From Leptospira kemamanensis (GTDB lineage: Bacteria; Spirochaetota; Leptospiria; Leptospirales; Leptospiraceae), in the NCBI RefSeq assembly GCF_004769665.1, contig NZ_RQGG01000013.1, positions 316,674 through 380,673 on the forward strand: DNA of 64,000 nucleotides. The letters run 5' to 3'. Shown one piece after another: positions 18,938 to 28,497 of this stretch (positions are counted from its first letter, which is position 1; each line of letters starts with the position of its first letter). A program made the position numbers and the translations under genes. Below the pieces are notes generated by a model. The model was not told the DNA's origin. It worked only from the letters and a program-made list of their open reading frames with translations, and did not search any database.

Positions 18938-21664
18938 ATGAAGTCAGTGAATACAAACACAAAACTAGTCGGATATTTTTTAATCGGATTTTTGTTCACA
19001 ATCTGGGTCAGTGTTTATCACTCCGGATTGTTTGACAAAAAAGAATCCATCCCTTTGAATGTAGAAGAACGGACAAAGAAACTTGATTCCATATCTCATT
19101 TGTTAAAGTCGAGTATGTCGATCCAGGAAGCGGTTTCGGCCATTACTCATACCAATGGTTCAGATGAAACCTTAGTCGCAAAAACAAAGTATGATATAGA
19201 TAAACTCAACCAATCCTATGAGCAGATTTCCAAAATCTTTACAAAAGAAGATGAAATATCAAAATTCTATGTTGTCACAAAAGAAAAAGATAGTTACTTA
19301 GAAACAGTTTCCAACCAAATCAATTCCCTTGAGAGAGATAAAAAAGGAAAACAACCATCTGCCATTCTTCCAGAAATTTCAACAAAATGGAAAAACTACT
19401 CAAGTCACTTGGAAGACTTTCAAAAACAAATTTTCCTCTCGAGCTTAAATGAAATCCAAACAAAACTCACAGAAACACCAAAGGACCATACCATTCTTTA
19501 TGTTAGTTCTGGGATATTTTTACTTTTATCTCTTGGATTATTAATTTTATTAATCAAACAAGTTAGTAAACCTTTACAAGAAGCGATCAAAATTCGAACA
19601 GCTCTGGATTCTGTTTCCACAAACGTAATGATATCCGATGTAAATTTAGATGTCGTTTATATGAATAAATCCATTCAAAAAATGTTTTCCAATTCGGAAG
19701 CTGACATCCAAAAACAAATTCGAAATTTTTCCTTAAAAAATCTAATGGGTAGTAATATTGATTCCTACCACAAAGATCCAAGCCACCAAAGAAAACTCCT
19801 GGGAACCTTTACATCAGAACACAAAACAAATATTACGATTGGCAATCGCGAATTCAATTTAATTGCCAACCCCATTTTGACTGATAAAGGCGAAAGATTG
19901 GGAAGCGTAGTAGAATGGGCAGACGTCACCGAATCGAATGCACAATCAAGAGCCGTTGATCGGTCTCAAGCGATGATTGAATTTAAAATGGATGGAACCA
20001 TCCTCACTGCAAACGAAAACTTTTTGACATTGATGGGATATCAATTAACAGAAATCAAAGGCCAACACCATCGTATGTTTGTGGAAACCAAGGAAGTAAA
20101 TACAGACGCCTATCGCCAATTCTGGGCCAGCCTCAACCGAGGAGAATTCCAAACGGCAGAATACAAACGGATTGGAAAAAATGGAAAAGAAGTTTGGTTA
20201 CAGGCGACCTACACCCCAATTCTCGATGCTAATGGAGTGCCGATGAAGGTAATCAAATTTGCAACAGACATCACAGAGAACAAAAAACAAATTCGAGAAT
20301 TTGTTGGCCAAATTGAAGCCATTAACAAAGCACAGGCGACAATCGAATTTCAATTGGATGGAACGATCCTAACTGCCAATGATATCTTTTTGAATACAAT
20401 GGGTTATACCCTTTCAGAAGTGGAAGGGAAACATCACCGGATGTTTGTGGAGTCAAATTACGTGAATTCGGAAGAATACAAACAATTTTGGATTTCACTC
20501 GGTCGTGGAGAATTTCAAACCGCAGAATACAAACGGATTGGAAAAGGTGGAAAAGAAGTTTGGTTACAGGCAACTTACAATCCAATTTTGGATCTAAATG
20601 GTAAACCATACAAGGTAATCAAATTTGCATCCGATATCACTGACCAAAAAAAATTGGCAATCGAAACAACTCGTATTGTAGAAGATTTGGTAGTAGGCCT
20701 TGCAGCTTTAGAAAAAGGAGATCTAACACAACTCATCACAAATCATTACGATGGTGGATTTGCAAGACTCAGAGACTCCTTCAACAATACTTCTAAAAAA
20801 TTAGTGGAAATCATCAACGAAGTAAGAACCAACACGGATGCCCTTGTGAATGCGGCTGATGAAGTTGCCTCAACAGCGAGTACCCTCTCCCAAGGTGCCA
20901 GTGAACAAGCAGCTTCCGTTGAGGAAACTTCGGCCTCTTTGGAAGAGATGGGTGCCTCGATTGACCAAAATGCAGAAAATGCAAAACAAACAGATACCAT
21001 CGCAACAAAGTCCGCCAAAGATGCAAAACAAGGTGGAGAGGCTGTCAAAAACACAGTATCTGCCATGAAAGAAATCGCTGATAAAATTTCGATCATCGAA
21101 GACATTGCTTACCAAACCAACTTACTTGCATTAAACGCTGCGATAGAAGCAGCAAGAGCAGGAGAACATGGAAAAGGATTTGCCGTAGTCGCATCTGAAG
21201 TTCGAAAACTAGCAGAAAGGTCACAAAAATCTGCCAATGAAATTGGAACCCTTGCTGGAAGTTCCGTTCAAATTGCAGAATCTGCAGGAAAACTAATCGA
21301 GGAAATTGTTCCAGCTATCAATAAAACAGCTGACCTTGTCCAAGAAATTACGGCAGCAAGCCAAGAACAATCCTCTGGCGTGAATGAAGTGAATAAAGCC
21401 ATGGGCCAACTTGACCAAGTTTCCCAACAATCAGCGAGTGCCTCAGAGGAACTGGCTGCCATTGCAGAAGAACTTCAAGCACAAGCAGAACGTTTGTTGT
21501 CTTCGATTAGTTTTTTCAAACTTGGAAAATTATCCGCTGTCACACAACCCAGTGATGTAAAGTCCTTAAAACACCCTTCTCCCAAAATGCCTACTACGAA
21601 AAAAGAAACATTGGCAAAAAAAGGAGAGGAGTCGGATGAGCATGGAAAGTTCCAAAAATACTAA
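18938..21664 (+). CDS. Methyl-accepting chemotaxis protein with three PAS domains
   Basis: 908 residues. Transmembrane helices at ~9-30 ([18 protein letters not shown]) and ~188-206 ([20 protein letters not shown]) enclose a ~155-residue helical periplasmic sensor. Three cytoplasmic PAS domains follow (~217-335, ~343-455, ~465-577). The second and third are near-copies, including the PAC ends KVIKFA-DIT. A HAMP-like segment ([10 protein letters not shown]) precedes the long signalling hairpin with the conserved tip [23 protein letters not shown]. The PAS pair resembles the redox/energy sensors of aerotaxis receptors, but ligand or cofactor is unknown. It sits between cheA and cheW, so it is likely the dedicated receptor. 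Confidence 0.93.
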   Translation: MKSVNTNTKLVGYFLIGFLFTIWVSVYHSGLFDKKESIPLNVEERTKKLDSISHLLKSSMSIQEAVSAITHTNGSDETLVAKTKYDIDKLNQSYEQISKIFTKEDEISKFYVVTKEKDSYLETVSNQINSLERDKKGKQPSAILPEISTKWKNYSSHLEDFQKQIFLSSLNEIQTKLTETPKDHTILYVSSGIFLLLSLGLLILLIKQVSKPLQEAIKIRTALDSVSTNVMISDVNLDVVYMNKSIQKMFSNSEADIQKQIRNFSLKNLMGSNIDSYHKDPSHQRKLLGTFTSEHKTNITIGNREFNLIANPILTDKGERLGSVVEWADVTESNAQSRAVDRSQAMIEFKMDGTILTANENFLTLMGYQLTEIKGQHHRMFVETKEVNTDAYRQFWASLNRGEFQTAEYKRIGKNGKEVWLQATYTPILDANGVPMKVIKFATDITENKKQIREFVGQIEAINKAQATIEFQLDGTILTANDIFLNTMGYTLSEVEGKHHRMFVESNYVNSEEYKQFWISLGRGEFQTAEYKRIGKGGKEVWLQATYNPILDLNGKPYKVIKFASDITDQKKLAIETTRIVEDLVVGLAALEKGDLTQLITNHYDGGFARLRDSFNNTSKKLVEIINEVRTNTDALVNAADEVASTASTLSQGASEQAASVEETSASLEEMGASIDQNAENAKQTDTIATKSAKDAKQGGEAVKNTVSAMKEIADKISIIEDIAYQTNLLALNAAIEAARAGEHGKGFAVVASEVRKLAERSQKSANEIGTLAGSSVQIAESAGKLIEEIVPAINKTADLVQEITAASQEQSSGVNEVNKAMGQLDQVSQQSASASEELAAIAEELQAQAERLLSSISFFKLGKLSAVTQPSDVKSLKHPSPKMPTTKKETLAKKGEESDEHGKFQKY
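20146..20571 (+). repeat. Internal tandem PAS duplication within the MCP gene
   Basis: Two DNA segments of ~60 bases, around 20146-20205 and 20512-20571, are almost identical and exactly 366 bases (122 codons) apart. They encode the [13 protein letters not shown]...KEVWLQATY part of PAS2 and PAS3. The flanking sequence is also related at the protein level. Confidence 0.8.
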
Positions 21665-21676
21665 AGGGAGTTAGAC

Positions 21677-22156
21677 ATGCAAGAGATCCAATACCTCACG
21701 TTCCTACTCTCCAATGAATTATTTGGACTTGGGATTTTATACATCAAAGAAATCATTGAGTATGAATCCGTCACTCATGTTCCGATGATGCCAGACTACA
21801 TTCCAGGGGTCATCAATTTACGTGGAAATGTTGTGCCCGTGATTGATTTAAATACTAGGTTTTACAAAAAGAAAACGGAAACAAATCGTAAAACCTGTAT
21901 CATCATAACCGAAATCAAACTGGAAAAAGAAAATTTGGACGTTGGACTACTTGTTGATGCAGTCAATGAAGTAGTCGACATTCCAGAAAACCAAATTGAA
22001 GAAGCCCCAAGTTTTGGTTCCAAAATTCGGTTGGATTTTATCCAAGGCATTGGCAAATTAGAAAATCAATTTGTGATTATTTTAAAAATCAATCAAATCT
22101 TGGATTTATCAGAGATTCAAACCATTCAAGAAACTTCTGCTCAGTCTAGCGAGTGA
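21677..22156 (+). CDS. cheW: Chemotaxis coupling protein CheW
   Basis: 159 residues, a single CheW domain: YLTFLLSNELFGLGILYIKEII, VTHVPMMPDYIPGVINLRGNVVPVIDL, and the VDAVNEVVDIPENQI and FIQGIGKL segments, all family hallmarks. It links CheA P5 to receptor tips. Strong AAGGGAG before ATG 21677. Ends one base before cheD. Confidence 0.95.
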   Translation: MQEIQYLTFLLSNELFGLGILYIKEIIEYESVTHVPMMPDYIPGVINLRGNVVPVIDLNTRFYKKKTETNRKTCIIITEIKLEKENLDVGLLVDAVNEVVDIPENQIEEAPSFGSKIRLDFIQGIGKLENQFVIILKINQILDLSEIQTIQETSAQSSE

Positions 22157-22157
22157 T

Positions 22158-22646
22158 ATGGAACCACCAATTGAAGTGATAGACTCTTATTTAAAACCCG
22201 GTGAAATCTTTTTTGGAGATCGCCATAATAGAGTCCGTACACTTCTAGGTTCTTGTGTCTCCATTGTTTTATGGCATCCAAAATACTATTTTGGAGGGAT
22301 GTGTCATTTTTTACTCCCCTATCCCACTGATATCAAATTCGAAAAAACCTTTAAGTATGGAACCGATGCATTTCAGTTTTTCTTAGATGAAATTAAAAAA
22401 TCACACACCAAACCATCTGATTATTTAGCTAAAATTTTCGGTGGATCGAACATGTTTTTGAATGAAGAACGAGAAATATTAAGAAATGATGCGACAAGTC
22501 TCATTGGAACAAGAAATGCAGAATTTGCTAAAAACATTTTATCGGAACACCAAATCAAAATTATCTCAGAAGATTTAGGCGGGAACCAATCTCGGAAAAT
22601 TTATTTTTCCATTTGGGATGGTGAAGTTTGGGTGGAAAAAAAATAA
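22158..22646 (+). CDS. cheD: Chemoreceptor glutamine deamidase CheD
   Basis: 162 residues. The catalytic triad residues are visible: Cys33 in LLGSCVSI, His50 in GMCHFLLP, and Thr28 in [15 protein letters not shown] and KIFGGSNMF are further CheD motifs. It deamidates receptor glutamines and in some bacteria stimulates CheC phosphatase. It overlaps cheB (TAATG). No cheC or cheR is in the window. Confidence 0.93.
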   Translation: MEPPIEVIDSYLKPGEIFFGDRHNRVRTLLGSCVSIVLWHPKYYFGGMCHFLLPYPTDIKFEKTFKYGTDAFQFFLDEIKKSHTKPSDYLAKIFGGSNMFLNEEREILRNDATSLIGTRNAEFAKNILSEHQIKIISEDLGGNQSRKIYFSIWDGEVWVEKK

Positions 22647-23701
22647 TGATGAAGAAAATCAAAGTTTTTGTGATCGATGATTCTGCAGTCGTTAGACAAG
22701 TGTTAACCGAAACTTTCAAACAAGATTCTCAATTCCATTTTTTAGGAAGTGCTTCTGATCCCATCTTTGCTATGGACAAAATGAATAATGATTGGCCTGA
22801 TGTCATCGTCCTAGACATTGAAATGCCAAGAATGGATGGATTGACTTTTTTAAAAAAAATCATGTCAGAAAGACCAACACCAGTTGTCATTTGTTCCACC
22901 CTAACAGAGGAAGGATCAGAAACGGCAATTCTTGCCATGAATCTCGGTGCCTGTGATATCATCACCAAACCAAAAATTGGACTCAAAGATTTTTTAAACG
23001 AAAGTACAATCGCCTTAACAGATGCGGTAATGGCTGCAGCTCAAGCTACGATCAAACAATTACCGAATCCTAGTAAGACAAAAGAATTCAAAGTTCAGTT
23101 AGAAAAAAAACAAGACCTATCCTCTTTACAAGCAACGGAAAAGATTGTTGCCATTGGAACTTCCACTGGTGGCACCATTGCCTTGGAACAGGTGTTAACC
23201 AAACTCCCCAAGGACAAAACTCCAGGGATTGTCATTGTCCAACATATGCCAGAAAAATTCACCGAAGCCTTCGCCAAACGCCTAGATTCCATCTGCGAAA
23301 TCGCAGTAAAAGAAGCAAAACACGGAGATCGTGTGGTGCGAGGACTTGCCCTCATTGCCCCTGGGAACAAACATATGACCGTCAAACGATCTGGTGCTCA
23401 GTATTTTGTAGAAGTGGTAGATGGACCTCTTGTCAACCGCCACAAACCATCTGTGGATGTTTTATTTCGTTCGGTGGCAAAGTCTGCTGGGAAAAACTCC
23501 CGTGGCATCATCATGACAGGTATGGGAGATGATGGAGCGGCTGGACTTGTGGAAATGAAAGAAGCCGGTGCGGAAACCATTGCTCAAAATGAGGAATCGT
23601 CTGTTGTCTTTGGAATGCCAAAAGAGGCAATCAAAAGAGGATGTGTGGATCACATCCTCCCTTTAGGTGAAATTTACAAAACCATTGTAGGCTACGGTTA
23701 A
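22646..23701 (+). CDS. cheB: Chemotaxis protein-glutamate methylesterase CheB
   Basis: 351 residues from ATG 22646, which overlaps the cheD stop by one base. Receiver domain with Asp11-Asp12 and phospho-acceptor Asp57 ([12 protein letters not shown]), a linker (~125-160), then the methylesterase: catalytic Ser in [10 protein letters not shown], His in IVQHMPEKF, Asp in [12 protein letters not shown]. It removes methyl groups from receptors once phosphorylated by CheA. Its stop is followed after a single base by the stop of the convergent carboxylase gene, with no room for a terminator. Confidence 0.95.
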   Translation: MMKKIKVFVIDDSAVVRQVLTETFKQDSQFHFLGSASDPIFAMDKMNNDWPDVIVLDIEMPRMDGLTFLKKIMSERPTPVVICSTLTEEGSETAILAMNLGACDIITKPKIGLKDFLNESTIALTDAVMAAAQATIKQLPNPSKTKEFKVQLEKKQDLSSLQATEKIVAIGTSTGGTIALEQVLTKLPKDKTPGIVIVQHMPEKFTEAFAKRLDSICEIAVKEAKHGDRVVRGLALIAPGNKHMTVKRSGAQYFVEVVDGPLVNRHKPSVDVLFRSVAKSAGKNSRGIIMTGMGDDGAAGLVEMKEAGAETIAQNEESSVVFGMPKEAIKRGCVDHILPLGEIYKTIVGYG

Positions 23702-23702
23702 A

Positions 23703-26456
23703 TCAACCGAGCCCCAATTCCTTTGTCACTTTTATTTTTCTAGCGCGAATGTCTTCTGGAGATTCTTCCTTCAAAATTTCGTCTGGTTTGATTTTGAAGA
23801 TGGGTTGTGCTTTTGTCACAATCTTTCCATCAGAATCCGCCATCAAATTTTTGACTACGGTTCCACTCACTGGTGCCAGGATTTTGTTAAACATCTTCAT
23901 TACTTCAATGATAAAGAGAGGTTGCCCCGCTTGGAAGTGGTCTCCTTCGTTGATGAGAGGAGGAAGGTTGGGAGCTTCTTTGGAGTAGAACATACCACCC
24001 ATTGGTGCCACAATTTCATCCCCTGACATCTTCGGTGGAGGGTTCAGAGTTTTGATAAACGCATCTCTTGTGTCTTTGTTTTTAAATTCGTCAGGAACCA
24101 CTCCGTCCAAATCTGCATTCACATCGAGACCAAAGAAATTCGATTTGATACCAATTTTCGGAAGTAATAACAATGTCTCAAGTCCTGCTTGGAATCCGTT
24201 ATGACTTGCTTTTACTTTTTCCCAAAGTTCCTCAGAGATTTCCTTAGAAGGATTTTTTCCTTTCGCTACTGCTTCAGAAATTTCTTTCCAAGTTTTCAGT
24301 CCAGTGCGTTTGGAAAGTTCCGCATAAAACTCTTTTGCTTCAATAAGTAACTTCTCGTCGTGGTCCCAAATTTTTTCGGAACTTGCTTTTTGTTCCGTGG
24401 TATCCAAGTTTAAGTAGTAATACAAAGAATCCAAAAACTGAATTGGGTTTTCGTTGAAACTAACATTGTTTCCACTGCGAGTCCAAAGTTTCCCATCAAA
24501 ATACCCGAGAAATCCACCAAGTAAGTGTGGATTGGCAAGGAGACGTTCCATAGGACGGATCACAAGAGTCATTTTTTTACTGAGGATTTTTTTCAGGTCG
24601 GCATCAGCGGCTTTTGTTTTTTCTGACCAAAGGTATTCTAAATCCAAATCATTAATGACTGCTTGTAACGCACCAATCCCTGCTAAGTAGGAGATCATAA
24701 ACGCAGTCGATGGTTTGAACATCGCATCCTTACCTAAAATCCACTGGATGAGTCCATAGTGAACGAGTAAGTTGGTTTCTAGATTTTGGCCCCTAAGCTC
24801 TGTTTTGCGAAGGATGTTTCCTAAAATTTCTAAGTTTTCTGTTCGGCTTTCTCCATAGGATACAATGAGAGCTACGTTGGAGTCGTATGCTCCAGCCAAG
24901 TTGTAATGAACAAAGGCACCTGTATCAGGGTTACGCGTACAAATCCCTTGGTCATCCCGGATCTCTTCTGGAAGTGGGTTTGACCAGTTTTGGATGATCC
25001 CACCAGCGTGAGGTTGGAGAGCACGGTTTGTCGCATTGATCCGAACTTCTGCTCCAGATACATTGCGTACAATTCGTTCTGGTTTTGGAACTCGTGGTCC
25101 GTGGATGGATAACACTGCCATCGCTTCCACGAGGGAATCAATGTAGAAGAAGTCATTTGGATCGTTAGGATTGGTAAACTTCATCTTGTAAACCATCTCG
25201 GTGACTCGGTGTTCTACCTGGATCCGAGTGTTCACTTCCATAAAGAAAAAACTATTTCCTTCTACGATACATTCAAAGGTAGAAACGGAATTGAGGCGAA
25301 TTGCCTTTCCAAACACTTCTGCTTGGTGTTCCATATCTTTGAGTGTTTGTACATCTTTGTCGAGGATAGCTGCTTTTTTTGGATTGGAAGAACGAACAAG
25401 GTCTGCTTCTTTTTGTAAGAGTTCCACGGTTTGGGAAATCTCTAAGAGTTTTTGTTCGTGCATCTGAAGGGAACAATCCCGTCCCCCAAGAGACAAGGAC
25501 CATTCTCCGTTCCCGATGAGCTGGATTTCATTGTGACGAGTGTTTTCAATGTTTAACTCAATGAGGAAGTTTCGATTGGATCCAACGGCAGTCACTTTGG
25601 ACTCTGCCAAAATTTCCATGACCGCAGATTCGATTTCTCCTTTGGAAGAGATCACACGTTGGCCTTTTCCACCACCACCACCGATGTATTTGAATCGGAT
25701 TCGTTTGCCAGGATACTTTTTCCAAATGTCTTCACAGAGAATTTCTGACTCTTTTTGTAGGTCAGGAATGGATGTGATATCAATGGTTTTTTCGTACGAA
25801 AGTTGGAGTAAAATTTCTGCGTTGTCTTCCAATGATTTGGAATCGTTGAAAGAAAAGTTTAGATTGTTTTCTTTGGCAACTTTCAGGAGACCATCTTTGG
25901 AATTTCCCGTTTTACGAAGTAAAGCAAGTGCTGTGATGTTATCCACACCTGGGGTTACCGATACATTGAGGCTACGTGCGAGTTTTTTTGCTTCGTCTTT
26001 TGCCCCAGCACCTTTTGCCACATGGGAACTTGGTCCCATAAAGATGATTCCTGCTTTTTCAATGGCTTCAATGAACTCGGCATCTTCTGCCATAAATCCG
26101 TAACCAGCAAAGATATGTGTGTATCCATTGTCTTTTGCGATTCCAATGATTTGTTGGATACGCTCCTCTTTTTCTTCCTTACCAGCTCCCATATAATCAG
26201 GAACTCGGTGGATGTTTTCTGGGAAACGGAAGTTACGAAGTTCAGGAGCAAGTGCTTTTGGATACACGATGGAATCTTTTTCAGAAAGTAAAATTCCATA
26301 CTCTTTCACACCAATGGCATCAAAGACATCCATGGTTTCCTTACGAACAGGACCACGGCAAACGATGAGGCATTTGATTGATTCCACACTGAAGGAACGA
26401 ATCCATGCGGATTCTGATTCTTGGAACTGAATGCGTTTTAAATTCTTATCTAACAT
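23703..26456 (-). CDS. Acyl-CoA carboxylase biotin carboxylase/biotin carrier subunit
   Basis: 917 residues. An N-terminal biotin carboxylase (CLIVCRGPVRK..., GYGFMAEDAEF, GGGGGKGQRV ATP grasp, the IQLIGNGEWSLSLGGRDCS and MEVNTRIQVEHRVTEM catalytic segments) is joined through a long middle region to a C-terminal biotinyl domain, Lys854 in the EVMKM motif. It carboxylates biotin with bicarbonate and ATP. The partner is the carboxyltransferase gene 5 bases upstream, so together they make acetyl-, propionyl- or methylcrotonyl-CoA carboxylase; the substrate is not decided by sequence alone. Unusually long: compared with typical biotin carboxylases there is ~60 residues of extra sequence between the TPG segment and the glycine-rich ATP loop, and a ~250-residue linker before the biotinyl domain. 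Confidence 0.88.
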   Translation of the reverse strand: MLDKNLKRIQFQESESAWIRSFSVESIKCLIVCRGPVRKETMDVFDAIGVKEYGILLSEKDSIVYPKALAPELRNFRFPENIHRVPDYMGAGKEEKEERIQQIIGIAKDNGYTHIFAGYGFMAEDAEFIEAIEKAGIIFMGPSSHVAKGAGAKDEAKKLARSLNVSVTPGVDNITALALLRKTGNSKDGLLKVAKENNLNFSFNDSKSLEDNAEILLQLSYEKTIDITSIPDLQKESEILCEDIWKKYPGKRIRFKYIGGGGGKGQRVISSKGEIESAVMEILAESKVTAVGSNRNFLIELNIENTRHNEIQLIGNGEWSLSLGGRDCSLQMHEQKLLEISQTVELLQKEADLVRSSNPKKAAILDKDVQTLKDMEHQAEVFGKAIRLNSVSTFECIVEGNSFFFMEVNTRIQVEHRVTEMVYKMKFTNPNDPNDFFYIDSLVEAMAVLSIHGPRVPKPERIVRNVSGAEVRINATNRALQPHAGGIIQNWSNPLPEEIRDDQGICTRNPDTGAFVHYNLAGAYDSNVALIVSYGESRTENLEILGNILRKTELRGQNLETNLLVHYGLIQWILGKDAMFKPSTAFMISYLAGIGALQAVINDLDLEYLWSEKTKAADADLKKILSKKMTLVIRPMERLLANPHLLGGFLGYFDGKLWTRSGNNVSFNENPIQFLDSLYYYLNLDTTEQKASSEKIWDHDEKLLIEAKEFYAELSKRTGLKTWKEISEAVAKGKNPSKEISEELWEKVKASHNGFQAGLETLLLLPKIGIKSNFFGLDVNADLDGVVPDEFKNKDTRDAFIKTLNPPPKMSGDEIVAPMGGMFYSKEAPNLPPLINEGDHFQAGQPLFIIEVMKMFNKILAPVSGTVVKNLMADSDGKIVTKAQPIFKIKPDEILKEESPEDIRARKIKVTKELGLG

Positions 26457-26461
26457 GGAAA

Positions 26462-28108
26462 TTATTCAAACTCCCTTTGAGGTCCGGACATTTCCGCCGG
26501 TTTGTATTTCGACATCAGGAAACTTAAGTTTTTGGATAAAACATTACGAGTGTAACCTGGTAGGATGATGGAAGAAACAGAACCTAGAGAAAGAGCTTCT
26601 TTTGGATTCATGAGTTCTTTTTCGTATCGTTGGCCAATTTCAAAAAGTTTTCCATCGCGAATGGAAATCGCTTCTTTTTCACTCATTCCTTTTTTGACAT
26701 TGGCAAGGAATTCTTTTTGAACCCCAGTGATTTCATCTTTGTATACATACTCTTTTCCAGCAGGACCCATAACGGCAATCCTTGCAGTAGGAAGAGCAAA
26801 CACCATCGATGCTCCCGTAAAATACGAGTTAAATGTTGCATAAGCACCACCAAACGCATTACGAATGATGAGTGTGAGTCTTGGAGTTCGTAAATCAATG
26901 ATAGAATCGAGGAGTTTTCTTCCTTCGAGAACAATCCCATTATGTTCTTGGTCACGGCCTGGTAAAAATCCAGTTGTGTCTTCTACAAACACCATTGGGA
27001 TATTGTACAAGTTACAGAAACGAACAAAACGAGTTCCTTTACGAGACGCTCCAATGTCAATCTGCCCAGAAGAAACAGCGGAGTTATTGGCAAGAAAACC
27101 AACTACATGACCACCAATGCGACCAAAAGCAGTGACGATGTTTCTTGCTCTTTGTGGTTGTAATTCAAAGAACTCCCCATGGTCACAGATCTGTTGTAAG
27201 TATAGGGTGATGTCAAAAGGAGTGTTCATCCCTGTAGGGGAATTGAATGTTTTACGGAAAAGGATATCTTCTTCGTAGATGAATCTGTCCACAGGGTCAG
27301 ACGTTGGATAAAAAGGCGCAAAACTATGGTTATTGTCTGGCAAATAAGAGAGAAGACGGATGGCTGTGCGTAGAGATCCCAACTCATCACCAGTCACAAG
27401 GTCTACCACCCCAGATTGACCGTGAACCTTTGGGCCCCCTAAGTCTTCTGCCGAGATATCTTCCCCGAGAACTGACTTTACCACACCAGGTCCAGTGAGA
27501 CCAAAGAAGGTTCCGTCACATTGGATCATAAACGATCCTTGGCGTGGAAGGTAAGCACCACCACCAGCGTTAAACCCAAACATGAGCATGACAGAAGGAA
27601 CCACACCACTGATTTTACGAAGTGCTGTGAATGCTTCGGAGTATCCGTCAAGTCCACCGACACCCGCTGGCACATAAGCACCTGCAGAGTCGTTCATCCC
27701 GATAAGTGGGATTCCATGAGTTCCAGCCATTTGGATGAGGCGAGCTAGTTTACTACCGTTTGTCGCATCCATGGAGCCAGCACGTAATGTAAAATCATGC
27801 CCGTAGACCGCTACGTCGCGACCCTTGATATTTAAAATTCCTGTTACGATGGAGGCACCATCTAAATTGGGACCCCAGTTTTGGTACGTGATGTTTGGTT
27901 CTTCGTCTGTGAGAACTTTGATCCTTTCCCAGACCGTCATCCTGTTTTTGGAATGTTGGACACGAATTCTGTCTTCACCACCACCAAGAAACGGTTTTTC
28001 GATTAATTCTTTACCGAGTTTGAGAGCATCATCATAAATTCCGGTTTTGGTTTCCGGAGCCTTGGATTCTTTGAACGGGTTGTTTAGGGAATACTGCATG
28101 GTTTCCAT
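26462..28108 (-). CDS. Acyl-CoA carboxylase carboxyltransferase subunit
   Basis: 548 residues, both crotonase-like halves in one chain as in PccB/MccB. Oxyanion-hole regions are seen as [13 protein letters not shown] in the N-half and [11 protein letters not shown] in the C-half. Other family segments: [39 protein letters not shown] and [19 protein letters not shown]. It moves the carboxyl group from biotin to an acyl-CoA. Same strand and 5 bases before the biotin subunit; 47 bases after the STAS gene. Together they likely form one transcript with the signalling genes upstream. Confidence 0.9.
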   Translation of the reverse strand: METMQYSLNNPFKESKAPETKTGIYDDALKLGKELIEKPFLGGGEDRIRVQHSKNRMTVWERIKVLTDEEPNITYQNWGPNLDGASIVTGILNIKGRDVAVYGHDFTLRAGSMDATNGSKLARLIQMAGTHGIPLIGMNDSAGAYVPAGVGGLDGYSEAFTALRKISGVVPSVMLMFGFNAGGGAYLPRQGSFMIQCDGTFFGLTGPGVVKSVLGEDISAEDLGGPKVHGQSGVVDLVTGDELGSLRTAIRLLSYLPDNNHSFAPFYPTSDPVDRFIYEEDILFRKTFNSPTGMNTPFDITLYLQQICDHGEFFELQPQRARNIVTAFGRIGGHVVGFLANNSAVSSGQIDIGASRKGTRFVRFCNLYNIPMVFVEDTTGFLPGRDQEHNGIVLEGRKLLDSIIDLRTPRLTLIIRNAFGGAYATFNSYFTGASMVFALPTARIAVMGPAGKEYVYKDEITGVQKEFLANVKKGMSEKEAISIRDGKLFEIGQRYEKELMNPKEALSLGSVSSIILPGYTRNVLSKNLSFLMSKYKPAEMSGPQREFE

Positions 28109-28155
28109 AAGTTTTTTTCCAATGTTTTGTTTAGGATCACTTAGAAAAGTGATTT

Positions 28156-28497
28156 TTACTTTAAAGCTGCATCTAAATCAGGATAAATTGTGAATAACTG
28201 CTGCATTCCGATAATATCGAAAACTTTCTCGACAGCTGGTTGTAATCCACAGATAGAAATGCTGATTTTCTGCTCTTGGCAATGCCTGAGTGTCGTGACA
28301 AGAAGGCGGAGTCCTGCGGAAGAAATAAAAGGTACTTCACTCAAATTAAAAATCACAGATTTGCCAGAAGAACTGACGAGATTTAGTAAATCTTTTTCAA
28401 TTTTATGTGTGTTGTGAACATCCAAATTGCCTTGGACATGTACAACCAACTTATTTCCCAATTCTTCTGATCGGATTCCAATTTTATCTTCGTTCAT
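28156..28497 (-). CDS. STAS-domain anti-sigma-factor antagonist
   Basis: 113 residues, one STAS domain: [73 protein letters not shown]. The SSAG serine is the expected phospho-site (SpoIIAA/RsbV class). It overlaps the preceding phosphatase-kinase gene by 4 bases, which makes it the obvious substrate of both activities of that protein. When dephosphorylated, such antagonists bind and block the kinase and free its target. Confidence 0.92.
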   Translation of the reverse strand: MNEDKIGIRSEELGNKLVVHVQGNLDVHNTHKIEKDLLNLVSSSGKSVIFNLSEVPFISSAGLRLLVTTLRHCQEQKISISICGLQPAVEKVFDIIGMQQLFTIYPDLDAALK

